Below are positions 35,306-45,005 of a DNA stretch of 64,000 bases, piece after piece (within the stretch, counting starts at the first letter, position 1; each line of letters opens with the position of its first letter). The notes below the pieces were generated by a model. That model was given only the letters and a program-made list of their open reading frames with translations, was not told the origin of the DNA and did no database searches. The stretch covers positions 3,214,501 through 3,278,500 of the forward strand of contig NC_135365.1 of the NCBI RefSeq assembly GCF_051622035.1, written 5' to 3'. The position numbers and the translations under genes are program-made. Origin of the DNA: Arctopsyche grandis. Its lineage: Eukaryota > Arthropoda > Insecta > Trichoptera > Hydropsychidae.

Positions 35306-35520
35306 ATATTTTAAATATTTTAAGACAATCCATGGTGGAATTTGTAAAATCGAGAAACAAAAAAGAAAAATAGATTAAAATACAATTGATTTTGGAGTTT
35401 TGTATATTTTAAATTATTATTGCTATTTATTAATAACTATTATTGATTATTTATAAAGAATCTGATATATGTATTATTAATATCTGTATTCTTCTGGCTG
35501 AAATAAATTAGCATTGATAC

Positions 35521-35931
35521 TGTTGCGTAGGGGTAGGTGGAGGATCCAAGTAAAAGGCCAAAATCATGTCACAGCATTTATTGATGATTAAGGAGATACA
35601 CACACTGGCAGTGCTCAGTCCAGAATGTCTTGATATCGCCTAAGTACCGCCTTATAAGGGGCAGGTCTCTCAGGACATCTTCGACGTCTGATTTGTTTAC
35701 CTATTGTTATGGTCACGTACTTGGATGTGTATTCCCACGACATTTGGTCCCACGGTACCATGGTATCGGTCACTTCTGAGAAGGGACCAAATAGCGACCA
35801 TTGCTTAGCCTACATGCACTTAGAGTCTAGATATAATCCTTGAAACCAATTATAACGGCACACAGTCTCTGGGATACTCTCGGGCTAATCCGATTGCAAC
35901 TACTCGGCGGCTCTTTTTAGTATACGTAACA
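35521..35931 (-). mobile_element. Solo LTR (reverse) with ATAC target-site duplication
   Basis: Starts TGTTGCGTAGGGGTAGGTGG (complement of the LTR 3' end) and ends TATACGTAACA (complement of the 5' end). ATAC flanks both sides (35517-35520 and 35932-35935). It shares the 3' two thirds with the LTR at 34920, but its 5' quarter (GCCGCCGAGTAG...) is different, so it is a second subfamily. Confidence 0.88.
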
Positions 35932-36101
35932 ATACTGACTTTTTATTAAAGATACTGTCAATTTTTACAAAATATCTTTATCCTTCGTTCGGGGGGGGGG
36001 GGGGTGATTTGCACTTGGGGGGTCAATGTCCAAGGAGTTTTTGACCGGGGGTATGTGTCCGGGGTGTTTGTGTCCAGGGGGTAAGTGTCCTAGAACCGTA
36101 T

Positions 36102-36526
36102 ATATGTACATACATATATGAAAAAAAAAAAATTGTGATCAATTTTTAAAAAAAATATTTTCTTACTTTTGTTTATATGTGCATAAATTTTATTTAATTA
36201 ATATACATTGTACGTATGTCCACATGTATGTATCTATGTATTAACATCCATATGTATGTTCACTATTCGAAGTGAGAGCTGGCAGGGCTCGAAATTAATT
36301 GGATTTTGTATGAGAAAACAGCTCGAATTAAGGTCGTTAATTGTGTGAGCGCGTCAGTGAACCGTGCCGGGGTTGCGAAAGCCGTGACGCGGTCAACTTC
36401 ATGCATATTCAACTCGAGGGTGTGCGGACCGCCAGTTGGCTACGCCTGCTTCTATCTCCATATAGCCCATTTGTTATAAAAATAAAAATAAATGAATTTA
36501 AATTAAGACTTTTCTATATATGTACA
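36102..36526. other. Intergenic; less AT-rich 36280-36470
   Basis: No supported gene; the ORF at 36341 runs into the SINE. Confidence 0.4.
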
Positions 36527-36976
36527 TATAGCCAGCAGTTTGGCTTAGTGATAGCGTATATATTTAGCATCACTGAGGTCATAGGTTCGTGTCCTCGCCA
36601 CTGCTGGTTAGATTTGGGGGTTTTGTGACTCCAAATCGATCGTTTCTCTATCAGAGTTTGCCAATTTTATCTGATCATTGCTGAAACGGTTCCTGAAAAT
36701 TGGTATTAAAAAATCTAATCCTGTTGTCACAAAAATCTGCCTGTGTATAATTTGTATTAATTATACACAGTAATCTGAAATCCATAGATGTCACTATGAT
36801 TATTATTTCTGATTAATTGTTATATTCTATATATTCTGATTCTATATGTATGTATTACTGTATTTCTGATTTCTGATTGTTTATGTATTTCATTAACGTA
36901 CACCCGTCGCATTGGAGCAAATCTGTAATGGCGAGTGTCTATTGATTGTGACAATAAAATAAAATAAAATAAAATA
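36527..36976 (+). mobile_element. tRNA-derived SINE, near full length
   Basis: A box TGGCTTAGTGATAG (36541) and B box GGTTCGTGTCC (36584) lie in a tRNA-like head. The body has CGATCGTTTCTCTATCAGAG, TTGCCAATTTTATCTGAT and TTGCTGAAACGGTTCCTG. The tail is CATTGGAGCAAATCTGTAATG followed by (AATAA)n. About 450 bp; the best copy of the family in the window. Confidence 0.85.
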
Positions 36977-37001
36977 TGTATGTTTATTTGTATATTCAGG
37001 A

Positions 37002-37601
37002 AAACTAAAATTATATCGCGCGCTCATATTACCATTATTAGCCTATGCTTCACCTGTATGGAATAACGCCTCGAAAACTAATCTTTCCAAGCTCCAAGTA
37101 ATACAAAATAAATCCCTAAAAATAATTTATAATACACCCATATATACTAACTTGAAAAAACTGCATGCCATATATAATATTCCGTTTGTTACAGACATTA
37201 CTAACAAACTAACCAGTAGATTCAATGACATAATCACTAATAACCATACTAACACACTTGTGAAGAGTCTCGGTGATTACAAAAAAATGTCTATACCCTT
37301 CAGGTATAAACACAGATTACCTAAACACAATCTGCTTTAGATCATCGACTTTAGAGAGTCTTTAATTAATATTATGTATTAGATGTATTATGAACATTTA
37401 TTAGGATTGTAAATAGGTTTTTGAGCTCTTTTTCCTATTATGCTGTAGATTAAAATTAGAATAATATAATACTGTGATTACTAACCAAATTAAATTAAAT
37501 TGTAAAATAGAAAATGATCAGTAGATCAGTAGCTATTAAAATAGATATAAGATGTATTGTGAACATAATTTCGTAATAATAAAAAGCATTTAAAAATCAA
37601 A
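37002..37601 (+). mobile_element. 5'-truncated LINE 3' end (jockey-like), copy A
   Basis: The frame around 37006-37340 gives the C-terminal part of a reverse transcriptase protein (LLAYASPVWNNAS-type sequence; KLHAIYNIPFVTDITNKLT; stop at 37338), then a 3' UTR ending TAATAAAAAGCATTTAAAAA. An 11-bp target-site duplication ATATTCAGGAA flanks it (36991-37001 and 37602-37612). Its 62-residue C-terminal peptide is identical in copy B at 38903-39489. Confidence 0.85.
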
Positions 37602-37629
37602 ATATTCAGGAAGACCGAACTTTACTTCA

Positions 37630-38335
37630 TAATAATCTATTCTTCTTCTTCTTCTCAACGCCCTGTCCGCATCCGGACGTTGGCGACCACCTCGTCGATT
37701 ATTTGAAGATATCTGCATCTGTCTTCAGCAGCTCGGAACAGCTCTTCGGCGCTCATATCGGTCCACATGCGCATGTTTCGAAGCCAAAACAACTTCTTCC
37801 TGCCAATCCATTTCCTACCTTATATTTTCCCCATGGTATTCAAACGGAGAAATTCGTATTTTGGACCCCGTATCATGTGTCCGAGGTACTCCATCTTTCT
37901 CCGTTTGATAACAGAAACAAGTTCCCTGCCTCTCCCTATCATGCCGAGGACAGCGTCATTTTATATTTTTTTAATCCACAGGATCTTCAGCACACGCATG
38001 TACATATGTAGACCCACATTTCAAAGCTTCGATGCAGCTGATCATCCTGGTCTTCAGAGTCCACGTTTCACATTCATGTAGCGAATCTCAAACGCGCAAG
38101 AAGATTGAGATGCTTGTTTGCAAGCGCCGCCTTCATTTTGACAAATGCTGTTCTAGCCATTTCGATGTGGATTCTTAGATCTTCATCTGGGTGCATCTCT
38201 TAATTTAGCCAGGTACCCAGGTATTTGAATCTTTTGACTCTTTCTAACACCTCTCCATCCAACGTTTATCAACCAATCATAAATTTTGTCTTCTTTATAT
38301 TTATGCGCAGACTTATTAATGAAGTAAAAATATAG
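37630..38335 (-). mobile_element. RTE-type LINE 3' fragment
   Basis: On the minus strand, frames read MEYLGHMIRGPKYEFLRL, then IGRKKLFWLRNMRMWTDMS and AEELFRAAEDRCRYLQIIDE. This is the characteristic C-terminal region of RTE-clade reverse transcriptase proteins. Several frameshifts and stops show decay; 5' truncated. Confidence 0.8.
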
Positions 38336-38889
38336 ATAAGGGATAATGAGAGCCGATAATGCAAATTTTTTAAGTTAAAGGCGTTTAAATAATTAAAATT
38401 TATAAAACGAGTGGGGGGTGGAAAGTCAAACAAACATCTATTGTAACTAAGTACTTAGATAAAGTAAAAATGTAAAAAAAATCTTGTCATATGCATCGTG
38501 TAAGGTATGTAAAAAAATGTTACCCAAACCAGGCTCATATATAAATTTTAGTATTGTATCATCGATTTCGTTTGACAGTCATCGGCGAATATATACATAC
38601 ATAACGTTAAATTTGTAAATTGATCTATTTCTACGTACAATTTCTGATTGCTTTGATCAGTTTCAATTTTCTCTAACATATGTAAAAGCTGCGTTGACCC
38701 ATAAATTAGTTTTGGTATAAAAGTATAAATGTATAAAAATAAAGATTATACATAAATGTATGAATGAATAAGTCGGCATACTTGGGATCGAGTACATATA
38801 TGTTTAAGGAAACGGCAGTTTACCGAGAATTATACAAGATTTAAGCATTAAACAAATCTCATTGATCTCCCTTACCACTTCACGAATGA
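38336..38889. other. Intergenic, nothing recognised
   Basis: AT-rich; no ORF or repeat match. Confidence 0.4.
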
Positions 38890-38902
38890 AAGCCTATAAT
38901 AT

Positions 38903-39489
38903 TTGATTTTTAAATGTTTTTTTATTATTACGAAATTATTTTCACAATACATCTTATATCTATTTTAATAGCTACTGATCTGATCATTTTCTATTTTACA
39001 ATTTAATTTAATTTGGTTAGTAATCATAGTATTATATTATTCTAATTTTAATTCACAGCATAATATGAAATAGAGCTCAAAAACCTATTTACAATCCTTA
39101 TAAATGTTCATAATACATCTAATACATAATATTAATTAAAGACTCTCTAAAGTCGATGACCTAAAGCAGATTGTGTTTAGGTAATCTGTGTTTATACCTG
39201 AAGGGTATAGACATTTTTTTGTAATCACCGAGACTCTTCACAAGTGTGTTAGTATGGTTATTAGTGATTATGTCATTGAATCTACTGGTTAGTTTGTTAG
39301 TAATGTCTGTAACAAACGGAATATTATATATGGCATGCAGTTTTTTCAAGTTAGTATATATGGGTGTATTATAAATTATTTTTAGGGATTTATTTTGTAT
39401 TACTTGGAGCTTGGAAAGATTAGTATTCGAGGCGTTATACCATACAGGTGAAGCATAGGTTAATAATGGTAATATGAGCGCGCGATATA
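38903..39489 (-). mobile_element. 5'-truncated LINE 3' end (jockey-like), copy B
   Basis: Reverse of copy A with the same C-terminal peptide (39161-39349) and a truncation point within about 10 bp of copy A's. It has its own 13-bp target-site duplication AAGCCTATAATAT (38890-38902 and 39490-39502), so it is an independent insertion, not an inverted duplication. Confidence 0.85.
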
Positions 39490-39502
39490 AAGCCTATAAT
39501 AT

Positions 39503-40625
39503 AAATAAAACATAATATTGGAATAGCTATAATTTCGACTTATGAAATCATATATTCTATGAGTTTTTCATCACTGTATTTCACACTGTTTGAAATCACA
39601 CGTTTACACATGAAAAGGATTCTCGCAATAAATTGCGCTTAATTGTGCCATTTGAATTAATTTGTCTAATTTGTTTGTAAAAGGTTGCAGCGCCAGTTGG
39701 CGGGCAGCCAAACTGCCAACGTCTGAGATAACTGTTTAAAATTTCACGTTCGACTTCAACTATCATCAGCGTCCAATTGAAAAACATATAACAAAGCCGG
39801 GGGGGGGGGGGGGGGGGGGGGATTTGAATATTATTAAAATGAAAATTTTATCTGGAAACTCTATTTTGGAATTATTTTCAAAGGCTTTCGGGCCCGGGTA
39901 ATAATTTGAGCTATCAGGTGGAGAGCGGGACTTTCCCTGGGGCGCCAAATCCCCCACGTGAAATAACAAACAGACTCGACGATTTTTAATTGAAAAGCCC
40001 AAAGCCGATTAAAGAAAAGTAATATATTAGACGACAGAGATGGGTAGGTGGAGAGTGAGTGGGAAAACAAAAAGATTTCCATTTTCCACGAATGCAAAAA
40101 TAACAAAAAAATATTTTCATTATATATTGAAAGCTTATGAAAGCGCTTTTTCCCCTTCTATGAAATATACATTATCTTTTATACGTGTGCGCATAATATT
40201 GTCATGTGAAACCTATCTTTCACATATCTAAATATATATGTATGTATATTCGTTTATTTTATGTTATACAAACATAGTATATACGTATGTTTGTATATAC
40301 TGTAAAATACATACTTCGCTTATCAATTTAGTTCCCACAATAATCGATTCACTTTCTCACATTCATATACGCGAGTCACAAGTCTATTAAAATTCCTGTA
40401 AAGGGATAGTCAGATAAGACAAGAGTACCGGACTTTGTCCAATCCAGGAATGCCGAAATTTGCCAAACCCAAGGGATAAAAAATCATTTATATAGATCAC
40501 GATTCGATCACATTAGTCAGTCATCACCATCGAGACTCTGAGAGTGGTAGTCATTAACATCGACCCTGAAAGTGACTTTAAAAATATATAAACTGCGTTT
40601 TGGAACATGACAATACATACATAGC
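39503..40625. other. Intergenic with 23-G homopolymer at 39799-39821
   Basis: Contains GCGCCAGTTGGCGGGCAGCC (partly palindromic, about 39690) and a run of 23 G. ORFs here (39596-40231) overlap on both strands and run through the homopolymer; none is credible. Confidence 0.5.
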
Positions 40626-41010
40626 TAGTAATATGGCTTGGTGGTTGCGTTTATGTTTAGAACCGAGAGATTACCGGGTTCTATTCCATGCTAATATTTA
40701 ATTCTGCTGGTCACACTTGGATATTTGTAACTGCAAGTCGATCGTTTCCTATCAGAGTTTTCTAATTTGTCTGATTTCATTGCTGAAACGGTTCCTCCAT
40801 CAAATTGGCAAAAAACTATCCTACCCGCTATGTCGAAAATATCTGAATTTCATTTACATATATACAATGTGTAAAAAAATATGTACAAGTCTAAATCCAT
40901 AGATGTACCTATGGGTTAATTAATTAATTAATTGTTTGTTGATTTTGTGTCATTCAGCCTCTTGAAATAGAGCGATTTATGTAATAAAAAAATGCTGAAA
41001 TGTTTTGGTT
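40626..41010 (+). mobile_element. tRNA-derived SINE
   Basis: A box ATGGCTTGGTGGTTGCG, B-box region ATTACCGGGTTCTATTCC, core CGATCGTTTCCTATCAGAG and GCTGAAACGGTTCC, tail CAGCCTCTTGAAATAGAGCG and TTATGTAATAAAAAAATGC. Confidence 0.8.
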
Positions 41011-41290
41011 TTTAGCTAAAGTTTACGAAACTAGATTCCACAGTTACTCTTACTAGGCAAAGTATACACTGACGCGCAAATTCATGCACTTGCTGCCGTG
41101 CACTAATAAATCTGCTAACTAATTAAATTTGAGTGGCTTAACAGCTGGCCATAGTTTGGCGTTGCTCTTTCAATGAATTTTATGCTCAAGAATATAGCTG
41201 GTTGTGTTCAAATAATTAATTAATTGTTGAACTTATACGAATCAGATACTAATTAACAAGGTTAGGTTAGGTTACATTTTATTTTGTTCA
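41011..41290. other. Intergenic, nothing recognised
   Basis: Contains three copies of TTAGG (about 41260-41275), too few to be telomeric. Confidence 0.4.
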
Positions 41291-41745
41291 TTAAGAGGGC
41301 TGGACAGCAGTGCCTTGTCCATACAAACGTACTATACTTCTCCCTTTCTCAATTATGGCACTAGAGAAATTATTTTTTAATATGCTATGGATATCCACCA
41401 TTGAGGTGCATCTATCGTTTTATTTTTTTTGATTAATTATTTTTTATATGATTTAAAAAAAAATACGCCGATAGATGCACAGAAAGTATCTTTCTCATAC
41501 CGATGATGAAATTTTTTTTAAAATTGGTCCAGTTTTGGAGGAGAAAAAAGTAGAATACGAAACTTCGATTTTGTCAATTTAAAATACGTTTTATCTGGTC
41601 GAAGCGCAACTGTCGCATTCACTCAATATATATATTGATATATATATTGTCGCATTCACTCAATATATACATACACTCAATATATACATATATCAAAGAA
41701 AGGAACGGTAACAAAATTAAGGTTTCAGGTGTACAGCCCTCTTAA
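41291..41745. mobile_element. MITE with TTAAGAGGGCTG termini
   Basis: Left end TTAAGAGGGCTGGACAGCAG, right end GGTGTACAGCCCTCTTAA, about 455 bp, non-coding. A partial relative lies at 56480-56641 in the opposite orientation (GGTGTCCAGCCCTCTTAA). The TTAA at each end could be the target-site duplication (piggyBac-like) or part of the inverted repeat. Confidence 0.75.
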
Positions 41746-43189
41746 TAATATGTTGTTCGATATACATATGTAATATATCATTCTTTCAGGTTTTAGTTTA
41801 ATTGTCATAGGCTGACTATATACTTGCTAAGAATGTTAACTTGTTATTCCTTTTGTAAATATTTACTTTGTACGAATAGCTAGTGTATGAATTTACTAGT
41901 AAATGTGTCCATTCATTCTCTCGTGTTTACTTTTATTGGATGATTTTGATGATTCATACACTTACTAGGCAGTGTATACTGATTCAAGCTTTACACTCTT
42001 ACTATACTCGTAACATACTTTTGATAAGAGATATAAATACAACCACATAAATTTGATACAGTTATTTATTTATTTTGTTTAGAAAATTAACAGTTTATTA
42101 AATTACATAAATTGATAAAAGAACATAATTATTTTAAGAAAAACCATTAAGAATTTTCGCATATAGTTCTTAAATAATATAAATATATACATACATATAC
42201 TTTTGGCTCGATACATTCAAAATTTTGGTTAAAGTTAAAAAATACGTCAAATTTAAGACCGTTCATCATGATAATACGATAACTCTGGTAATAAAAAAAT
42301 TAAATCCAATCTACTGCATTTGAATAATTGACTGATACAAATAATTTTCATGTTTAGATAAGCTAATCAAATGTAATTTTATCACAAAAAAACACTTATA
42401 ATGAAACACAGCTGATATGCGTTTCAAATTTGTGTTTTTGAAAACCACTATTTCGTGTCAATTTTAAGTTTAGAATTACGCTTAAAAGTAGCATATAATG
42501 TGAAATTGTCGTTTCGTTTCACGATTATGAATTTTATAAGGCTTAACAAGGAAACTATAAAAGTTCTGCTACTTAACCACCCCAGTAACTTAAGCGGTAC
42601 GGGGTGCAAATAAAACTCGCCATAATTTTGCGTTTTATTACTATATATAGTAATAGTTTATGTATATTATATTTTTTAGTATGCTACTGTCAAATTTCAA
42701 AGCATTTAATCAAGCGCTGCTTTATGACCTTCAAAATTTAGTATTTAAATTATTTTTCGTATAACTTATGTAGTAGACTATTGTATTTCACCGGTAATAA
42801 AATTTTGAATATTTGCACATGACTTTTTATTTTAAAATAAGGGTAATATAAAATTTGTATCAATTCGATTGTCAATATTTAAGCCTATGCTCAAATTTAA
42901 GTGGAAATATTTCAAGGAACTGAAAATTATACTTATAAAAAGCATTATTATTTGTACAGTCTATATTTTTTTAATTGGAACTTATACTTAATAATACAAA
43001 AAAAAGTTTTAGGTGCTAATTCATACCCAATTCTTAATTTAAATCTTTTATATTGACTTAACATATATAAATCGGTATAATTTCAATATGTTTTATGTTT
43101 TAGAAATATAATAGTAGCATAACTACAGTGAACACAAAATAAAAATATCAGAAAATCATATTTTTGGTTAATAAATCTAAGCTCCTTCG
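41746..43189. other. Intergenic AT-rich DNA
   Basis: No recognisable gene or repeat match within the window over about 1.4 kb. Confidence 0.45.
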
Positions 43190-43510
43190 TTTCATAAATA
43201 TATTTAATGTACATACATATCTGCGTTAACGTTATATGTCTCCGTATTTCTGCACTTGTGTACATAATGGAGCGCTTATGTCTCAGTGTGCGCCATGTGT
43301 CTTGCTGTATCTCCATGCAGGTGATTTTATAAACAATAACCAGAAGATTATATAAAATTGTGCCACTTGTAATTAAAAGATCGATAAGTATAAGCCAATT
43401 TTTATTAATAAATGGACATTACATCCAATAAAAATTTCCTTGAAAATCATTTTCACCGAAATTGTTACTATCTACACTAGCTGACAAAATTGATAAAATC
43501 AGTTTAAAAA
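43190..43510 (-). repeat. Dispersed repeat shared with 52430-52720
   Basis: GTCTCAGTG(T/G)GCGCCATGTGTCTTG, AATTGTGCCACTT and GACAAAATTGATAAA occur in the same order at both places; a shorter match lies at 53490-53590. Confidence 0.6.
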
Positions 43511-43599
43511 CAAAATAAAAAATAGTTTTAAAAAACATACCTCTTCTATAATTTGTATATACAATATATAAATAATTAAATAAATTGTATTTAAAAATA

Positions 43600-43975
43600 A
43601 AATTCTGTAACACTAAAAACAAATGTATATAAAAAACTTAATGTACTAAAATATAAAAAATAATTATAAAATAAAAAAAAAAGTTAAAAAACCTAATGCA
43701 CATACATAGGTACTAAAATATAAAATATAATTTTTAAATCAAATAAAATGCAATTTAAACAATATTTCAACAACAAATGTACGACAATATTGTAACGTAC
43801 GCGGATCCTCCACCCACCCCTACGCAACAATATAATGTATAAATAAATAAAATGTGTGGTATTTAATGAATGGATTTCAATCAAAAAGATTTCAATGATT
43901 GGGATTTCAATTAAAATTATGATCCCAGCTTAAACTAATGTAATTAAATATATTACTAAAAGGTTTGGGCTATTT
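43600..43975. repeat. AT-rich dispersed repeat (matches 17041-17590)
   Basis: AATTTAAACAATATTTCAAC, AAAAAGATTTCAATGATTGG and ATGATCCCAGCTTAAACTAA in the same order as at 17390-17590. Interrupted by the mini-LTR at 43791. Confidence 0.6.
43791..43829 (+). mobile_element. 39-bp remnant LTR with ATAT target-site duplication
   Basis: TGTAACGTACGC (start of the LTR) is joined directly to GGATCCTCCACC...CCCCTACGCAACA (end of the LTR). ATAT flanks it at 43787-43790 and 43830-43833. The whole LTR interior is missing. Confidence 0.85.
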
Positions 43976-44560
43976 TGTATGGTATTTTAAAAATATTTTC
44001 ACATCAACCGGAAGTAGTGCTTTTACTCTTCAGAATTGAGGTTTATGTTTTTCTCAGAAACCTTTTGGTTTATTGAACTGAAGTTTCATATGTAGAAGTT
44101 TAAGCTTAAAACCAAGTGATGTATAAAATTTGGTGAGCACCCATCAACCGGAAGTGGCAGTTTACTCTTGTTCGATTTCTCTTCGATATGTGTGCTCTTC
44201 ACAAAAAAATTCATGTATACGATGAATAAAAATCATCAAATTTAATCAACTAGAAGTGTAGTTTTTTTTCTCTAAGAAACGTCAAAAATGTCGTGACCAC
44301 ACACGATTTTTTCCACAACACTGAACGTATTGAACTGAAAAGTGGTATTTGTATGTTAATATACTAACTTAGGGTCGATAAGGTTTTGGTTTGAAATTGT
44401 AAACCGGAAGTAATATTTTTTTTAAAACATCATTTCTATATTCTTGATATATATAAAGTGATATTTAGTAATAAAAACAATTTGAACGAAATCCAACAAC
44501 TGGTAGTAGAAATCTTGTCTTGTGTGAGTTTCCCTACATTTGCGCTCAATCTGTATCGAA
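43976..44560 (+). repeat. Repeat with iterated CAACCGGAAGTRGT motif
   Basis: CATCAACCGGAAGTAGTGC (44008), CATCAACCGGAAGTGGCAG (about 44145), TCAACTAGAAGTGTAG, AAACCGGAAGTAATA (about 44400) and CAACTGGTAGTAG (about 44495) recur every 90-150 bp; the first two blocks match 5420-5600. CCGGAAGT is the ETS-family core. No coding frame. Confidence 0.6.
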
Positions 44561-44917
44561 AATGATCTCATAGCAAGTCAACGTGTATGTATGTACATAT
44601 GTACGTATGTTTCACTAGTTTTTAATGCTTCTTATATTTACCAAATACATAGTTATAGTCATGGGTTGGTCACTTCCGGATTTTTTTAAATGATTCTATA
44701 AAAATGTTCATGATTTTGATTATAACAAAAATTTGGACGAGCCGCCACTGATACGTATGTATATATCATATTATGGTTGTAAATGTTACTTTATCAGTCT
44801 TCCCACATTTATAAGTAAATCGATAGCCAAATTCAGATTTCATACATATTCATATATACAGAAGTACATATTTACATACAAATGTAGATATGTCGATAGA
44901 TAACTAACGAAAAATCC

Positions 44918-44924
44918 TATAAAT
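44918..44924 (+). promoter_or_regulatory. TATA box of the lipocalin gene
   Basis: TATAAAT within CCTATAAATATGCG, 88 bp before the start codon. A start site about 30 bp downstream (about 44948, CCCTAGTTTC) would leave a leader of about 58 nt. Position and context fit an insect core promoter. Confidence 0.55.
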
Positions 44925-45005
44925 ATGCGCCAAAAATAAGCATTCCCTAGTTTCGCGCTACCGGTCGAACTAGTGTAGTCACTTATTTGACTTTGAAAAT
45001 CAAAA

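Larger units (their letters stand above)
34591..36101. mobile_element. Inverted-repeat element with iterated GGACAC-TACCCCC termini
   Basis: The left end (34591-34680) reads ATACAGTATTCGGACATGTA then CCCCCTGGACACATACCCCC. The right end (about 36005-36101), read in reverse, gives ATACGGTTCTAGGACACTTA then CCCCCTGGACAC with one extra unit. The motif GGACAY(N)TACCCCC is iterated in each arm. Interior AT-rich DNA is non-coding. Two solo LTRs are nested inside; without them the element is about 700 bp. The flanking TA and the CAGT/CGGT end would fit a Tc1/mariner-like non-autonomous element, but this is inference. Confidence 0.7.

Noticed and set aside
36541-36595. Possible tRNA gene
   Set aside because: A and B boxes are present, but the sequence does not fold as a full cloverleaf and continues into a SINE body with (AATAA)n tail.
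37703-38081. Two overlapping plus-strand ORFs of about 100 codons
   Set aside because: They are the antisense of an RTE-type LINE fragment.
39596-40106. Minus-strand ORFs crossing the poly-G run (PPPPPPP)
   Set aside because: Low complexity from a homopolymer; frames overlap each other on both strands.
41258-41276. TTAGG repeats (insect telomere motif)
   Set aside because: Only three units in the middle of ordinary intergenic DNA.
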